From contig SHMX01000003.1 in assembly GCA_008080745.1 (NCBI GenBank), forward strand, positions 220,971-284,970: a stretch of DNA of 64,000 nucleotides. Direction: 5' to 3'. Of this stretch, positions 44,699 through 53,675 are shown piece after piece. Below the pieces are notes generated by a model that ran no database searches, was not told where the DNA came from, and worked only from the letters and a program-made list of their open reading frames with translations. Position 1 is the stretch's first letter. Each line of letters starts with the position of its first letter. The stretch is from Candidatus Thorarchaeota archaeon (GTDB taxonomy: Archaea > Asgardarchaeota > Thorarchaeia > Thorarchaeales > Thorarchaeaceae). The translations under genes were made by a program, and so were the position numbers.

Positions 44699-46678
44699 TT
44701 ACTTACCCTCGACCTTTTTTCTCAGCTCAATAATCTGATCTCTAAGACTAGCAGCCTTCTCAAACTCTAGATTTCGGGCTGCTTCTTTCATCTGCTCCTC
44801 TAAATCAATAATATAATCCTGAATTTCCTCCAGCTCAACCTCATCAAATTCACTTAGCTTAGATTGAAGGTCCTTATCACGAGAGGACATGCCCTGTGCA
44901 ATGTCTGTAATATCCTTCTGAATTGATTCAGGTGTGATTCCATGTTCGTCGTTGTATCGAAGTTGGTAGACACGCCGCCGATTTGTTTCATCGATAGCAG
45001 CCCGCATGGCGTTTGATACATGATCTGCATATAGAATGACGCTTCCATGCACATTTCGTGCCGCTCTTCCCATGGTCTGAATGAGTGCCCACTCACTCCT
45101 CAAGAAGCCCTCTTTATCGGCATCAAGAATAGCTACTAATGAAACCTCAGGTAGATCAAGTCCCTCTCGAAGTAAGTTTATGCCAACGAGTACATCGAAC
45201 GTTCCAAGTCGTAACTCTCGGATAATCTCTATACGCTCCACAGTTCCAATGTCTGAGTGCAGATATCTTGCTCGAACTCCATTCTCTACAAGATATTCAG
45301 TAAGCATCTCGGCGGTCTTCTTCGTTAGTGTAGTTACTAGAACGCGTTCGTTTCGTTTGACAACAACATCAATCTCAGACATAAGGTCATCAATCTGATT
45401 CTCTATAGGACGTAAAGTAATTTCAGGATCAATAAGACCTGTAGGACGTACGAGCTGTTCTACAATCTGTTTGCTGTGTTTCTTTTCGTAAGGTCCCGGA
45501 GTTGCTGTAGTGAAGATAACATGTTTCATATACTTCTCGAATTCATCAAAGCTCAAGGGTCGGTTATCATAAGCTGATGGCAAACGAAAACCATAGTCAA
45601 CTAGACTGGTCTTTCGAGCTCTATCTCCATGATGCATTCCTTTTACTTGTGGTAGGGTCATATGACTCTCATCAATAATCATCAAGAAGTCATCAGGGAA
45701 ATAATCTAGCAATGTATATGGTTTCTCACCCTTCTGCCGTCCATCAATGTATCTGGAATAGTTCTCAATCCCCGAACAGAATCCTGTTTCACGAAGCATC
45801 TCAAGGTCATACAATGTTCTTCTCTTGATTCTATCAGCCTCTATGAGCTTCCCCTGTTTTCTGAACTCCTCCACCCGTTCATACATTTCCTGCTCAATCA
45901 AGTCGATTGCATCTTCAACCTTTTCTTGTTGAGTCACATGATGACGGGCGGGGTAGATGCGAACCCAAGTGTCCTGCCCCTGGTTAGACATTGTGACAGG
46001 ATGATGATATGATAACCGTTCCACCTTATTCCCATCTAATTGAATTCTATATGCACTTTGTGAATAGCCAGGTATAATATCTATAACATCACCACGGACC
46101 CGAAACACTCCGGGCTTAATCTCCATATCATTGCGTTCATATTGCATAGCAACTAAATTTTCGAGGATCTCCCGGCGATCAATCTTATCGCCGACATTCA
46201 GAAAAAGAGAGAGTTTTCCATAATCTTCAGGATTGCCGAGGCCATAGATACAAGAAACGGATGCGACGACTAATACATCATCACGACTCAGTAACGACAT
46301 TGTGGCTGAGTTGCGTAGCCGTTCTATCTCACGGTTTATGTCGGTTTCTTTCTCAATATACATGTCCTTACTTGGTACATAAGCTTCTGGTTGGTAGTAG
46401 TCATAATAACTGGTGAAGTATTCAATGGCGGCATCAGGGAAATATCGTTTGTATTCAGAAGCAAGTTGGGCAGCAAGTGTCTTATTATGTGAAACGACCA
46501 GAGTAGGGCGATTATATGCCTCAACCACGTTAGCTACGGTAAAGGTCTTTCCTGAACCAGTGACCCCTAAAAGGGTCTGTTTGTCAAGACCAGATTCTAA
46601 TCCTTCAATCAAATTTTCGATAGCTTTCGGTTGATCACCTGTGGGCTTAAATGGGGCATCTAGTTTGAAATCTGACAT
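44699..46678 (-). CDS. uvrB: Excinuclease ABC subunit UvrB
   Basis: The 659-aa protein is a standard UvrB: Walker A GVTGSGKT near residue 39, the damage-probing beta-hairpin YYDYYQPEAYVP near 93, DESH near 338, helicase motif VI QTMGRAARN near 540 and a C-terminal UVR domain (ARNLEFEKAASLRD) for UvrC contact. It is the first gene of the repair operon. GAGGTTAGAGTAG before the ATG is the ribosome site. Confidence 0.96.
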   Translation of the reverse strand: MSDFKLDAPFKPTGDQPKAIENLIEGLESGLDKQTLLGVTGSGKTFTVANVVEAYNRPTLVVSHNKTLAAQLASEYKRYFPDAAIEYFTSYYDYYQPEAYVPSKDMYIEKETDINREIERLRNSATMSLLSRDDVLVVASVSCIYGLGNPEDYGKLSLFLNVGDKIDRREILENLVAMQYERNDMEIKPGVFRVRGDVIDIIPGYSQSAYRIQLDGNKVERLSYHHPVTMSNQGQDTWVRIYPARHHVTQQEKVEDAIDLIEQEMYERVEEFRKQGKLIEADRIKRRTLYDLEMLRETGFCSGIENYSRYIDGRQKGEKPYTLLDYFPDDFLMIIDESHMTLPQVKGMHHGDRARKTSLVDYGFRLPSAYDNRPLSFDEFEKYMKHVIFTTATPGPYEKKHSKQIVEQLVRPTGLIDPEITLRPIENQIDDLMSEIDVVVKRNERVLVTTLTKKTAEMLTEYLVENGVRARYLHSDIGTVERIEIIRELRLGTFDVLVGINLLREGLDLPEVSLVAILDADKEGFLRSEWALIQTMGRAARNVHGSVILYADHVSNAMRAAIDETNRRRVYQLRYNDEHGITPESIQKDITDIAQGMSSRDKDLQSKLSEFDEVELEEIQDYIIDLEEQMKEAARNLEFEKAASLRDQIIELRKKVEGK

Positions 46679-46915
46679 CTACTCTAACCTCGGTCTCTGC
46701 AGCTCTCGTCTGTAGCTAAGTAATCTTTGTGGTACCGTCACGATACCAAACCTTCCGAGGTCTCTGTTACATGGACATTCTTCAACCAATCAGTGCATTA
46801 GAATGTACAGAAACGACCTGGGGAGATGACCGAGACTAACTACCTTGATAAGAAAGTTAGGCTCGTAGATTCCGAGCTTGGGTTACGGGCTGTTGTTCAA
46901 TCAACAGGTGAGTAG
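46679..46915. promoter_or_regulatory. Upstream region of the uvr operon
   Basis: These 237 bases hold small hairpins (GCTCG/CGAGC near 46862, CTGTTG/CAACAG near 46890) that may terminate the zinc-finger gene, and two copies of CAGAGACC on the minus strand. The second copy is next to the uvrB ribosome site. A 29-codon ORF (46826-46915) lacks a well-spaced ribosome site and is not called. Confidence 0.4.
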
Positions 46916-47617
46916 CTAGTTCTCTTTTTCTAGTGGAGTTTTATTTTCTTCAGATTCTTTCATGAAGAAAGTAAGCAATAAGACATACCCAACCATGGGC
47001 AGAATAAAGTTGAGTGTGACACTTAGAAAGTATATGATTCCCATACTAAGAGCTAAGATTATCCAAGCAAAGGGAAACAAAACGAGATACCTTCCTAAAA
47101 ATTTGGTAAGCTTTGGATCTGTGGTCTTCCGATAGATTTCGAGAAAAGCCCGCCCAAGAATAATAAATCCACTAAAGAATAGTATCATACTAGAAAGTGC
47201 AAGAAACATGGATTCGGGATCTGTAGGGGTACGTACTGCAAAAGAAAAAAGAGAATATAGGAATATTAAGAGCCCACTAGCCACAAAAAGGTCTTGATTA
47301 TGCTCATTTCTCAAATGAATTAATGCTGCGAACAAGAGAGATGATCCAACAATAAACGCAATTTTGAACAGAATGGTATGAATTAGAACCCCTGTGAAAA
47401 AGAATACAAAATAAGAAGCGGAATCAATCGTGATTAAAACCATTACACCAAGTGTACCCCAAAGCATCGATTCGTTCCTTGAAGTTGAACCCTTATCACA
47501 ATCAGGACATATCACTATCCCATTGACTGTTAGTTGACATTCCTCACAGATCGGACGAGTACACCGATTACAGGCAAAAGGTGTTTCTCTATCGGGGTGA
47601 TAGTAGCAGGATACCAT
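46916..47617 (-). CDS. Zinc-finger (B-box-like) membrane protein
   Basis: The protein (233 aa from ATG 47617) starts with a Cys/His cluster over residues about 4-40 (CYYHPD, CNRC, CEEC, CPDC) that resembles a B-box or FYVE-like zinc finger. Five or so membrane helices follow. Proteins with an N-terminal finger before membrane helices occur in archaea and bacteria but their role is not known. GGAG nine bases before ATG 47617 favours this start over TTG 47632. Confidence 0.82.
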   Translation of the reverse strand: MVSCYYHPDRETPFACNRCTRPICEECQLTVNGIVICPDCDKGSTSRNESMLWGTLGVMVLITIDSASYFVFFFTGVLIHTILFKIAFIVGSSLLFAALIHLRNEHNQDLFVASGLLIFLYSLFSFAVRTPTDPESMFLALSSMILFFSGFIILGRAFLEIYRKTTDPKLTKFLGRYLVLFPFAWIILALSMGIIYFLSVTLNFILPMVGYVLLLTFFMKESEENKTPLEKEN

Positions 47618-47762
47618 TATGATTTGCTCCAATTATCCTAAATGTTCTCATAACATAGATGGAGTTAAGGGTTTTCTAAATTCGCCATCTCCTTTTCAAG
47701 AATACTTCTTTGTTACAACAATACACTAATACGTTCTAACACGAATATAGTTAACGATAGTT

Positions 47763-48191
47763 ATGCCACATTTCGGTCTAATCCCTCATGGTCTATCTCC
47801 AAAAGAAGAGCTTATGTTTAGAGCTAAGCTTCATGTTCGAGGAGGAAGGATAAGATATGAACGAGGGGAGATTCCGGATGCTATTGCTGCATTCTATGAC
47901 TCATTTATTTCTGCAATGCGGAGTAAAGCGATGGATCACTCTGACAAGATAGATGATAGTGATGATGAAAAGGAACTCTTCAATTTTCTTAGAGAAAAGG
48001 GAATAATCAACTCATTCACAGAAGACGACTTTGAATCATTCCAAGATTTACTTGATAGGGCATTTAGGAACGTTGTTGTATCCCAAGAGCTTGGAAATTT
48101 TCTTGATACCTTTAATCGGGTGATGTCTGAATTAGGGGTTATCCCCATCAAAGATGGAGAACTCCCTGAGGAACAATCGGTCACGCTATAG
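47763..48191 (+). CDS. Unknown 142-aa helical protein
   Basis: The protein is soluble and mostly helical. The segment RYERGEIPDAIAAFYDSFISAMRSKA near residues 32-57 is like a TPR or HEPN-type helix pair, but no catalytic RxxxxH motif is present. It converges with the FucI-like gene with an 11-base overlap. Family not recognised. Confidence 0.72.
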   Translation: MPHFGLIPHGLSPKEELMFRAKLHVRGGRIRYERGEIPDAIAAFYDSFISAMRSKAMDHSDKIDDSDDEKELFNFLREKGIINSFTEDDFESFQDLLDRAFRNVVVSQELGNFLDTFNRVMSELGVIPIKDGELPEEQSVTL

Positions 48192-49431
48192 CATCTTTTC
48201 CAAGAGTAAATTTGAAAAATGACCTGAATCTATGTTCGTAATCACCCAATACAATGATATGATGATTAGCAATTGATTGCTTCAGAAAGTATTCTATTGG
48301 TTGATGCATTTTGATTCGAATTTGTGTCCTGCATCCATCCTCGTTTTCCTGATTGTCTATAATAGTTCCTTTGGAAACCCAATAATCAGTTAGATCAAAC
48401 CCACCGACTTTTACAATGGTAACTTCTTGAGGTTTGAATCTACCTCTTATTGCCACACTTGAATCGGTCTCGAAATGTGTTACCAAATCGTGCGACTCCA
48501 CCATACTTCTAGGGAGTGTACAATGAGCAAAAGTTGTAGTATTTTCTTCTTCATCAACTGCAATAACATTAGCCATAAATGATGGGTTTCCAGTGAGTAG
48601 TTTCACGATGAACATAGTAAAGGTTGAAGGAATATCTCCCTCGCAACCCGCCACTAAATCTTCTCGTTCATTAAGTACAGATAGAGCGTTACAAGCTGTA
48701 ACTCCAGTTCCTTCGAATAGTGAAAAACATTGGATTGTCAATGCATCAATCTTTTCTAGTGAGAGAATATTTTCAAGTCCGTTCAATACTCTGATTGATT
48801 GATTTACAGACTGCCTAGATACTTCAACTTGTTCAGCATTATTCAAAAAAATGTCAAGAGAATCTTTACTTGATTCATCATAGAGAGATTGAGAGATAAC
48901 CTCTAAATCAAAGGGGATAATCTTCATGCCCCAATTCTTTTCAACAGTTCTGTGTTCTACTTCTGACGCAATCAGCCATGAGGACGGTTCTCCAACGACT
49001 AACATCTTTGATTCTTTTATTCTAGAAACTATCTCTGTAAAGTCAACCCAAACTTCCAGTTGTTCTACTAGTTCCTCCAAAGTACCATGAACAATCTCAC
49101 CTTCTAATTCCTCCTTCTGAAGGTAAGCTCTAATCTCCATTGATGCGGGCAGGGAATTATTGCTAGGATGACTGAATAGAATAATTGATTCAGGAGGAGA
49201 TATTTCTTCTAGGAAATCTTTTACATTTTGTTCAGTACCTCCCGTTCCAATGAATAGGTATAGTCGTTTCCCATAACTTCGATCAGAAGAAAAACGAGAT
49301 GTGTATTCTTTAGCAGAATAGAGTTGAACACCATCTATAGCAATCTTTTCAGATATATTGGATACAACCTCATCGGGAGCGATAATTGAGAAGAAAGTAA
49401 TTATTGGAAGAGGCATGCAAATATGTGCCAT
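48181..49431 (-). CDS. L-fucose/L-arabinose isomerase-like protein
   Basis: The 416-aa protein matches the FucI/AraA-like group in its second half: LTIQCF near residue 233, then GCEGDIPSTFTMFIVKLLTG near 263, with the Glu and Asp that usually bind Mn2+. The first half looks like an alpha/beta domain with a glycine loop (IGTGGTEQN). It is shorter than true FucI (about 590 aa), so a full isomerase role is uncertain; sugar binding or a related ketol isomerase is possible. Confidence 0.72.
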   Translation of the reverse strand: MAHICMPLPIITFFSIIAPDEVVSNISEKIAIDGVQLYSAKEYTSRFSSDRSYGKRLYLFIGTGGTEQNVKDFLEEISPPESIILFSHPSNNSLPASMEIRAYLQKEELEGEIVHGTLEELVEQLEVWVDFTEIVSRIKESKMLVVGEPSSWLIASEVEHRTVEKNWGMKIIPFDLEVISQSLYDESSKDSLDIFLNNAEQVEVSRQSVNQSIRVLNGLENILSLEKIDALTIQCFSLFEGTGVTACNALSVLNEREDLVAGCEGDIPSTFTMFIVKLLTGNPSFMANVIAVDEEENTTTFAHCTLPRSMVESHDLVTHFETDSSVAIRGRFKPQEVTIVKVGGFDLTDYWVSKGTIIDNQENEDGCRTQIRIKMHQPIEYFLKQSIANHHIIVLGDYEHRFRSFFKFTLGKDAIA

Positions 49432-49454
49432 TCAAATCCTAAGAGGATTTCGTT

Positions 49455-50003
49455 TCATTCGATTGAGCATAATACAGAATCAAGCTGGCATACCAGACAG
49501 TCAATTTTTTTGTTCCTTAGACAGAGAGTAATCATATCCCAGTAGACCTGATTTGAGAAGTCTAACTCTATCAAAGAATATAGATACTCAAGTGCTTGAT
49601 GAAATGCTTTCCGTAATATTGCTAATCTTGCTAGACTAAGAAGACTCTCTTTATCGGTTTGATCCAACTCAAATGCCATCCTAAATGATGACTCTGCTTC
49701 AGAAACATTTCCTTGTATCTGACGTACCTTAGCCCAGAGACGCCAAGTCCAGGAATTGCTTGTATCAAGTTCCAACGACTGTTGAATAGCACTCGCTGAG
49801 TCTGAAATTTGATCTGTCAACATATAGACGATAGCCAAAATGTTCCAAGTCTTCGAATCGAGAAAATCCAAAGACATCAATGACACACATTTCCGAAATA
49901 TACCTGAATCGTCTGGGGTAAGTCGCTTAGCTTCAGAATTATCATCTTCAGATTGATCCAGTAACTGAAATAACTCTGATGCATCACTTCCGGTTGTACT
50001 CAT
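49455..50003 (-). CDS. TPR-like helical protein
   Basis: The protein (182 aa from ATG 50003) has three or four degenerate TPR units (LAIVYMLTDQISDSASAIQQ, LWAKVRQIQGNVSEAESSF, LARLAILRKAFHQALEYL) and two CxxC-like Cys near the end. GAGGT lies six bases before the ATG. The gene ends 23 bases before the start of the FucI-like gene, so they are probably one unit. Confidence 0.78.
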   Translation of the reverse strand: MSTTGSDASELFQLLDQSEDDNSEAKRLTPDDSGIFRKCVSLMSLDFLDSKTWNILAIVYMLTDQISDSASAIQQSLELDTSNSWTWRLWAKVRQIQGNVSEAESSFRMAFELDQTDKESLLSLARLAILRKAFHQALEYLYSLIELDFSNQVYWDMITLCLRNKKIDCLVCQLDSVLCSIE

Positions 50004-50018
50004 GATTAGACCTCGCAC

Positions 50019-50225
50019 CTACAAAAATATGGTATTAAAATTACTAGAAGTTTGGGAAGAAATATTCCAAGAATTAAGAGTATTTTAAATATAATTTTAT
50101 GATTTCATAGCCGTCCACTATAGAAAATAAGTTTTATGAACTCATATAATAATTAAATAAAGACCCCATAAATATCATTGATTGTCGGTTTTGCTAATTA
50201 GTTGCCTTTTGTAACCGTTCATTGT
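50019..50225. other. AT-rich intergenic region
   Basis: Apart from the mini-gene at 50226-50321, the 50019-50453 gap has no convincing gene. The part 50019-50200 is very AT-rich with stops in every frame. Confidence 0.5.
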
Positions 50226-50321
50226 TTAGTGGACAATCTTGGACATCAGAGCGTTGGCCTCCCAGGTAACGGCACTGGGTGAGACTCTGTCCTGGTCAGG
50301 GATACTATGTCTTTCAACCAT
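50226..50321 (-). CDS. 31-aa ORF or structured small RNA
   Basis: From ATG 50321 the frame reads MVERHSIPDQDRVSPS and ends SKIVH. GGAGGAAAG is six bases upstream. The stretch is richer in G and C than its surroundings. The same bases can fold: GGACAGAG with CTCT-GAT-GTCC outside, CCCAG/CTGGG inside. A TATA-like TTTATATA at 50342-50349 would start RNA near the ATG itself, which fits a small RNA or leaderless message better than use of the ribosome site. I cannot decide. Confidence 0.4.
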   Translation of the reverse strand: MVERHSIPDQDRVSPSAVTWEANALMSKIVH

Positions 50322-50341
50322 ATCTTTCCTCCGTATCAAGC

Positions 50342-50349
50342 TATATAAA
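50342..50349 (-). promoter_or_regulatory. TATA-like box upstream of the 31-aa ORF
   Basis: TTTATATA on the minus strand sits about 20 bases before ATG 50321. It is the best TATA match in this gap and suggests transcription starting near 50320. Confidence 0.4.
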
Positions 50350-50453
50350 CCCCTATCGGAATCGGTCCAGCAATGTCCAAGTTTTAAGAAGCTGTTCGCA
50401 ACCCCGAAAAGACACAATACTGATGACCAAATTATCGGTGAAATAATTACTTC

Positions 50454-51887
50454 TCAAAGAGATGGGGGCTGAAAACCACCTAACATCTCTTCAAGATAAC
50501 TTCCCAGCTTTAGTATTAGGCTCTCGTTTCCATGATTTGAAATGACTTGAAATCCAATAGGTAATCCAGTATTGGTAGTTCCACCAGAGAGAGCTACAGA
50601 AGGTAATCCAACCAAACTGTAAGGATGAGTGTAGCTTAGCAATTCCAAAGGATTGAATTCACTACTTGAAGATTCACCATGAGGAAAAGCAGGAATGGCA
50701 GAGATAGGACAGATAATTGCATCATACTTCTTCATGAACTGGAGTATTTTACTTCGATATGTATCCCACTTGATACTCCAGAAATAGAATTCTAAACCAA
50801 GCATAGCTCCATCGCCTTTTGCAGTCTTTGCTTTTGCTAACCAGGAGTCTGCGAGATTGTATATTTTATCAGGATACATCTCAATAGGCTCTTCCCATTC
50901 ACGAATCTCAGGAATCGTATCTCGATCTATGTTTGCGGAGAATCGATTGAGTCCACCACCAACATCGTAGAATTCGTGAGTTGCTGGAGGATATTTCTCT
51001 TCAAGGTCCAAATCAAGCTTCTCCAGACTCTCAACAGCTTTTGATATTACTTGTTTTACAGTTTTATGAGGTTCTACGAAGCCATTATCGGTATAATATG
51101 CAATGCTCAATTTTTCTAGGCTAACTATTTCTGGATCATGGTATGATAGCGGCATACATCGGGAGTCCGAATTGTCTGGGCCCATAATAATAGGTAAAAT
51201 AAGTGAGAGGTCTTTTACACTACGAGCCATGGGTCCAATCTGAGTTGTATCCAGAAATCCAAAGTAAGGTGGTATAGTACCAGTTCTTGGAACCCTCCCA
51301 AATGTGGGAACTAGACTGGTTATTCCACAAAAATGAGAGGGCCAACGCATGCTCCCACCAGAATCAGATCCTATACCAAGATAAGAACCTCCCGCTGCAA
51401 TGATGGCAGCTTCTCCACCGCTACTTGATCCAACAGTCTTTGAGATATCATAGGGATTTTTGGTTAAGCCATAGATATCATTTTCAGTTTCAAATCCTGC
51501 ACAGAATGGAGGACAATTGGTCTTTCCAAGTATTATCGCACCCGCATCTCTAAGACGTTGAACCACTGGAGCAGTATAAGTTGGAACATAATCTTTCCGT
51601 CCCAAAATTCCTCCAGTGGTTATCATTCCACTGACTTCAATATTATCTTTGATTGTGATCGGTAAGCCTGCTAAAGGTCCTGCATTTTTTCCTGCTCTAA
51701 GTTGTTTATCGATGGCCTCTGCCTGAGATAACGCTCCGGTTTCATCTAGTTGTACTATAGCATTTACTGATCCATTAACTGATTTAATGCGATTGATTAG
51801 CGAAGTGAGAACTTCTTTCGCAGAAACTTGCTCCATCTTGATACGTTCCAAAATTTCTGATGCGGTTAGATACTGAAAGTCAGCCAT
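50454..51887 (-). CDS. Amidase signature enzyme
   Basis: The protein (477 aa from ATG 51887) has the amidase Lys-Ser-Ser set. The Lys is in TIKDN near residue 78, the Ser-rich loop SSSGGE near 155 and the nucleophile region GSDSGGSMR near 175. It hydrolyses amides or glutamine-type substrates; it is not clearly GatA, because no GatB/GatC gene is near. The track start at 51989 adds residues with no ribosome site, whereas GGAG lies nine bases before 51887. Confidence 0.88.
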   Translation of the reverse strand: MADFQYLTASEILERIKMEQVSAKEVLTSLINRIKSVNGSVNAIVQLDETGALSQAEAIDKQLRAGKNAGPLAGLPITIKDNIEVSGMITTGGILGRKDYVPTYTAPVVQRLRDAGAIILGKTNCPPFCAGFETENDIYGLTKNPYDISKTVGSSSGGEAAIIAAGGSYLGIGSDSGGSMRWPSHFCGITSLVPTFGRVPRTGTIPPYFGFLDTTQIGPMARSVKDLSLILPIIMGPDNSDSRCMPLSYHDPEIVSLEKLSIAYYTDNGFVEPHKTVKQVISKAVESLEKLDLDLEEKYPPATHEFYDVGGGLNRFSANIDRDTIPEIREWEEPIEMYPDKIYNLADSWLAKAKTAKGDGAMLGLEFYFWSIKWDTYRSKILQFMKKYDAIICPISAIPAFPHGESSSSEFNPLELLSYTHPYSLVGLPSVALSGGTTNTGLPIGFQVISNHGNESLILKLGSYLEEMLGGFQPPSL

Positions 51888-52046
51888 ATCGATAAACTCC
51901 ATTTTTAGTACCGTTAGAGATGGTGCATGAAAGAAAAATTTTGAGTGGAATTTAATTCTATTTCTAAGCACATGAGGCTCTTTGTCCACAGACCAAATCA
52001 GAACAATTAAAAGAGTATTTTAACAATAGTTAATAGGTGTTAGATA

Positions 52047-52943
52047 TTGGAATTTTCAGCAGATATGACCGGGAAAGTTTGCTTAGTTACTGGTAGCAAT
52101 TCAGGTATTGGCAAAGCAACAACAAAGGGACTCGCATCTATGGATGCCAAGCTTATCATGGTGGTCAGGGACAGACAGAAAGGAGAGGCAGCACGGTCAG
52201 AGATTATCGAAGAAACAGGCAACTCAGATATTGATATTTTGGTTGCAGATCTTTCAGAGATGGATGAGGTCAGAGAATTAGCTAAACAAGTACGGGGGAA
52301 GTACGAACGATTAGATGTTCTAATCAACAATGCGGGAGCAATATTTGGTGAGCGGAGAGAAACATCTGATGGTTATGAAATGACCATTGCACTGAACCAT
52401 TTTGCTCCACTTCTATTGACATACGAATTATTGCCTTTATTATCCCAAAGCAGTCCAGCAAGAGTTGTAAATGTTAGTTCTGGCGCTCATTCATTTGGCG
52501 AGATAAATCTTGATGATCCATTCTACGATAAAGATTATAGTTCAATGGAAGCATATGGAACTGCAAAATTAATGATGATAATGACAACAAAAGAACTAGC
52601 TGAAAAGATTGAAAATTACGGAATAACAATAAATTCTCTTCATCCTGGGTTTGTTCGAACAAATTTTGGAAGAAAAAATATGGGATTAGGTGCCCGATTC
52701 TTCTTCAAGCTGACTAGTCCATTCCAAAAGAGTCCTGAAGAAGGGGCTGAGACCCCTCTATTTCTTGCAACATCTCCCGAGGTCAAAGATGTAACTGGAA
52801 AGTACTTTGCAAATAAAGAAGAAAAGAAACCAGACGATGAAGCACAAGACTCTGGCCTGAGAGAAAAGATATGGAATTTTTCAAATAATACTCTTAATCT
52901 TGATTGGGATGAAAAACTGAACAACATTAGTGTGACTGCATAG
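52047..52943 (+). CDS. Short-chain dehydrogenase/reductase
   Basis: The 298-aa protein has the SDR motifs TGSNSGIGKA near residue 15, NNAGA near 92, the catalytic Ser (NVSSGAH near 142) and YGTAK near 172. Length and order resemble the retinol-dehydrogenase-like group that uses NAD(P)H on alcohols or ketones. The start is TTG 52047 with AGGTG upstream; ATG 52065 is possible. It is followed after nine bases by a thioredoxin-fold gene. Confidence 0.9.
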   Translation: MEFSADMTGKVCLVTGSNSGIGKATTKGLASMDAKLIMVVRDRQKGEAARSEIIEETGNSDIDILVADLSEMDEVRELAKQVRGKYERLDVLINNAGAIFGERRETSDGYEMTIALNHFAPLLLTYELLPLLSQSSPARVVNVSSGAHSFGEINLDDPFYDKDYSSMEAYGTAKLMMIMTTKELAEKIENYGITINSLHPGFVRTNFGRKNMGLGARFFFKLTSPFQKSPEEGAETPLFLATSPEVKDVTGKYFANKEEKKPDDEAQDSGLREKIWNFSNNTLNLDWDEKLNNISVTA

Positions 52944-52952
52944 GGTGGTTAT

Positions 52953-53405
52953 ATGCGATTTCCAAAAGTGGAAGGCCAGAATTTGCTGAAAGAAAAAAAG
53001 ATACTACCCTCAGACCTGTCAGGAGACCTCAACATAGTAATCATTGCGTTTCAAAGGTGGCATCAAGGTTTAGTTAATACCTGGGTGCCATTCTTGGATA
53101 GTCTTATACAAAAGAAAACGAATCTGAACTATTACGAACTACCCACTATTCGAGAAATGAATCCATTGTTTCGTAGATTCATTGACGGAGGGATGCGATC
53201 TGGTATTCCATCGGAGGACACACGGCGACGCACCATCACCCTATATATAGAAAAAGAACCATTCCGGAAGAGTCTGGAGATTCCAGATGAAGAAAATATT
53301 CACATCTACTTGATTGATCAATCCGGTAAGGTATACTGGAGAGAAGAAGGGGAGGTATCTAAAGAAAAGGCATCTAGTTTGGAGGAAGTTCTAGAAAATA
53401 TGTAA
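52953..53405 (+). CDS. Thioredoxin-fold protein without active-site Cys
   Basis: The 150-aa protein has a thioredoxin/AhpC-like order: strand (NIVIIAFQRWHQ), helix, strand (YYELPTI), helix, strand (IHIYLIDQSGKVYWREEG) and helix. No CxxC is present, so it cannot work as a disulfide reductase. It resembles ATP10-like redox-fold proteins in general layout. GGGTGG before ATG 52953 gives a ribosome site. It is co-transcribed with the SDR. Confidence 0.7.
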   Translation: MRFPKVEGQNLLKEKKILPSDLSGDLNIVIIAFQRWHQGLVNTWVPFLDSLIQKKTNLNYYELPTIREMNPLFRRFIDGGMRSGIPSEDTRRRTITLYIEKEPFRKSLEIPDEENIHIYLIDQSGKVYWREEGEVSKEKASSLEEVLENM

Positions 53406-53496
53406 GCTAAATCATCCCTGGAGTTTCATAAGGAAATCATATCAGAGATGAATAGAGTCTAAGAACTCACCTTAGAAATGAATTCAGAGAAACCGT

Positions 53497-53673
53497 TTAC
53501 TTCTGGTGGTTCTGTTCCTTCCATTTGATAAATGCTTCACAATGTTTGCTTCTGCAACATCCGTAGAATGTATAGTCTTGACATGACAAGCATGGGAGGT
53601 CCTCGGAACCTTCTTCAACAGAAATATCTACTATATCTGAAATTGCCTTGTGAGGATGAAGTTCATCAACCAT
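53497..53673 (-). CDS. 58-aa Cys-rich protein
   Basis: From ATG 53673 the protein has an acidic first half and a Cys-rich second half (CLSC, CC, C over residues 29-45), likely binding one zinc. GGAGG seven bases before the ATG favours it over the track start 53712. The start lies three bases after the TPR gene stop, so the two are coupled. No family is recognised. Confidence 0.68.
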   Translation of the reverse strand: MVDELHPHKAISDIVDISVEEGSEDLPCLSCQDYTFYGCCRSKHCEAFIKWKEQNHQK

Positions 53674-53675
53674 AA

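Noticed and set aside
46687-46766. Repeated CAGAGACC as a damage-response operator of uvrB
   Set aside because: Only two copies, one overlapping the ribosome site; too little to call.
46826-46915. 29-codon ORF starting after GGGGAG upstream of uvrB
   Set aside because: The purine run touches the ATG, leaving no spacing for a ribosome site, and the sequence is dominated by hairpins. No support as a gene.
46850-46915. tRNA-like arms (GCTCG stem with 7-base loop, CTGTTG stem)
   Set aside because: The loop lacks T at position 33, the second stem has a 6-base loop, and there is no acceptor stem.
50238-50383. Inverted pair CTTGGACAT / ATGTCCAAG as a transposon end
   Set aside because: Arms are only 9 bp, about 125 bases apart, with no transposase or target duplication; better explained by the small structured element.
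50418-50475. C/D-box-like sRNA (TGATGA ... CTGA)
   Set aside because: The D box lies inside the amidase coding region and there are no clear C' and D' boxes at normal spacing.
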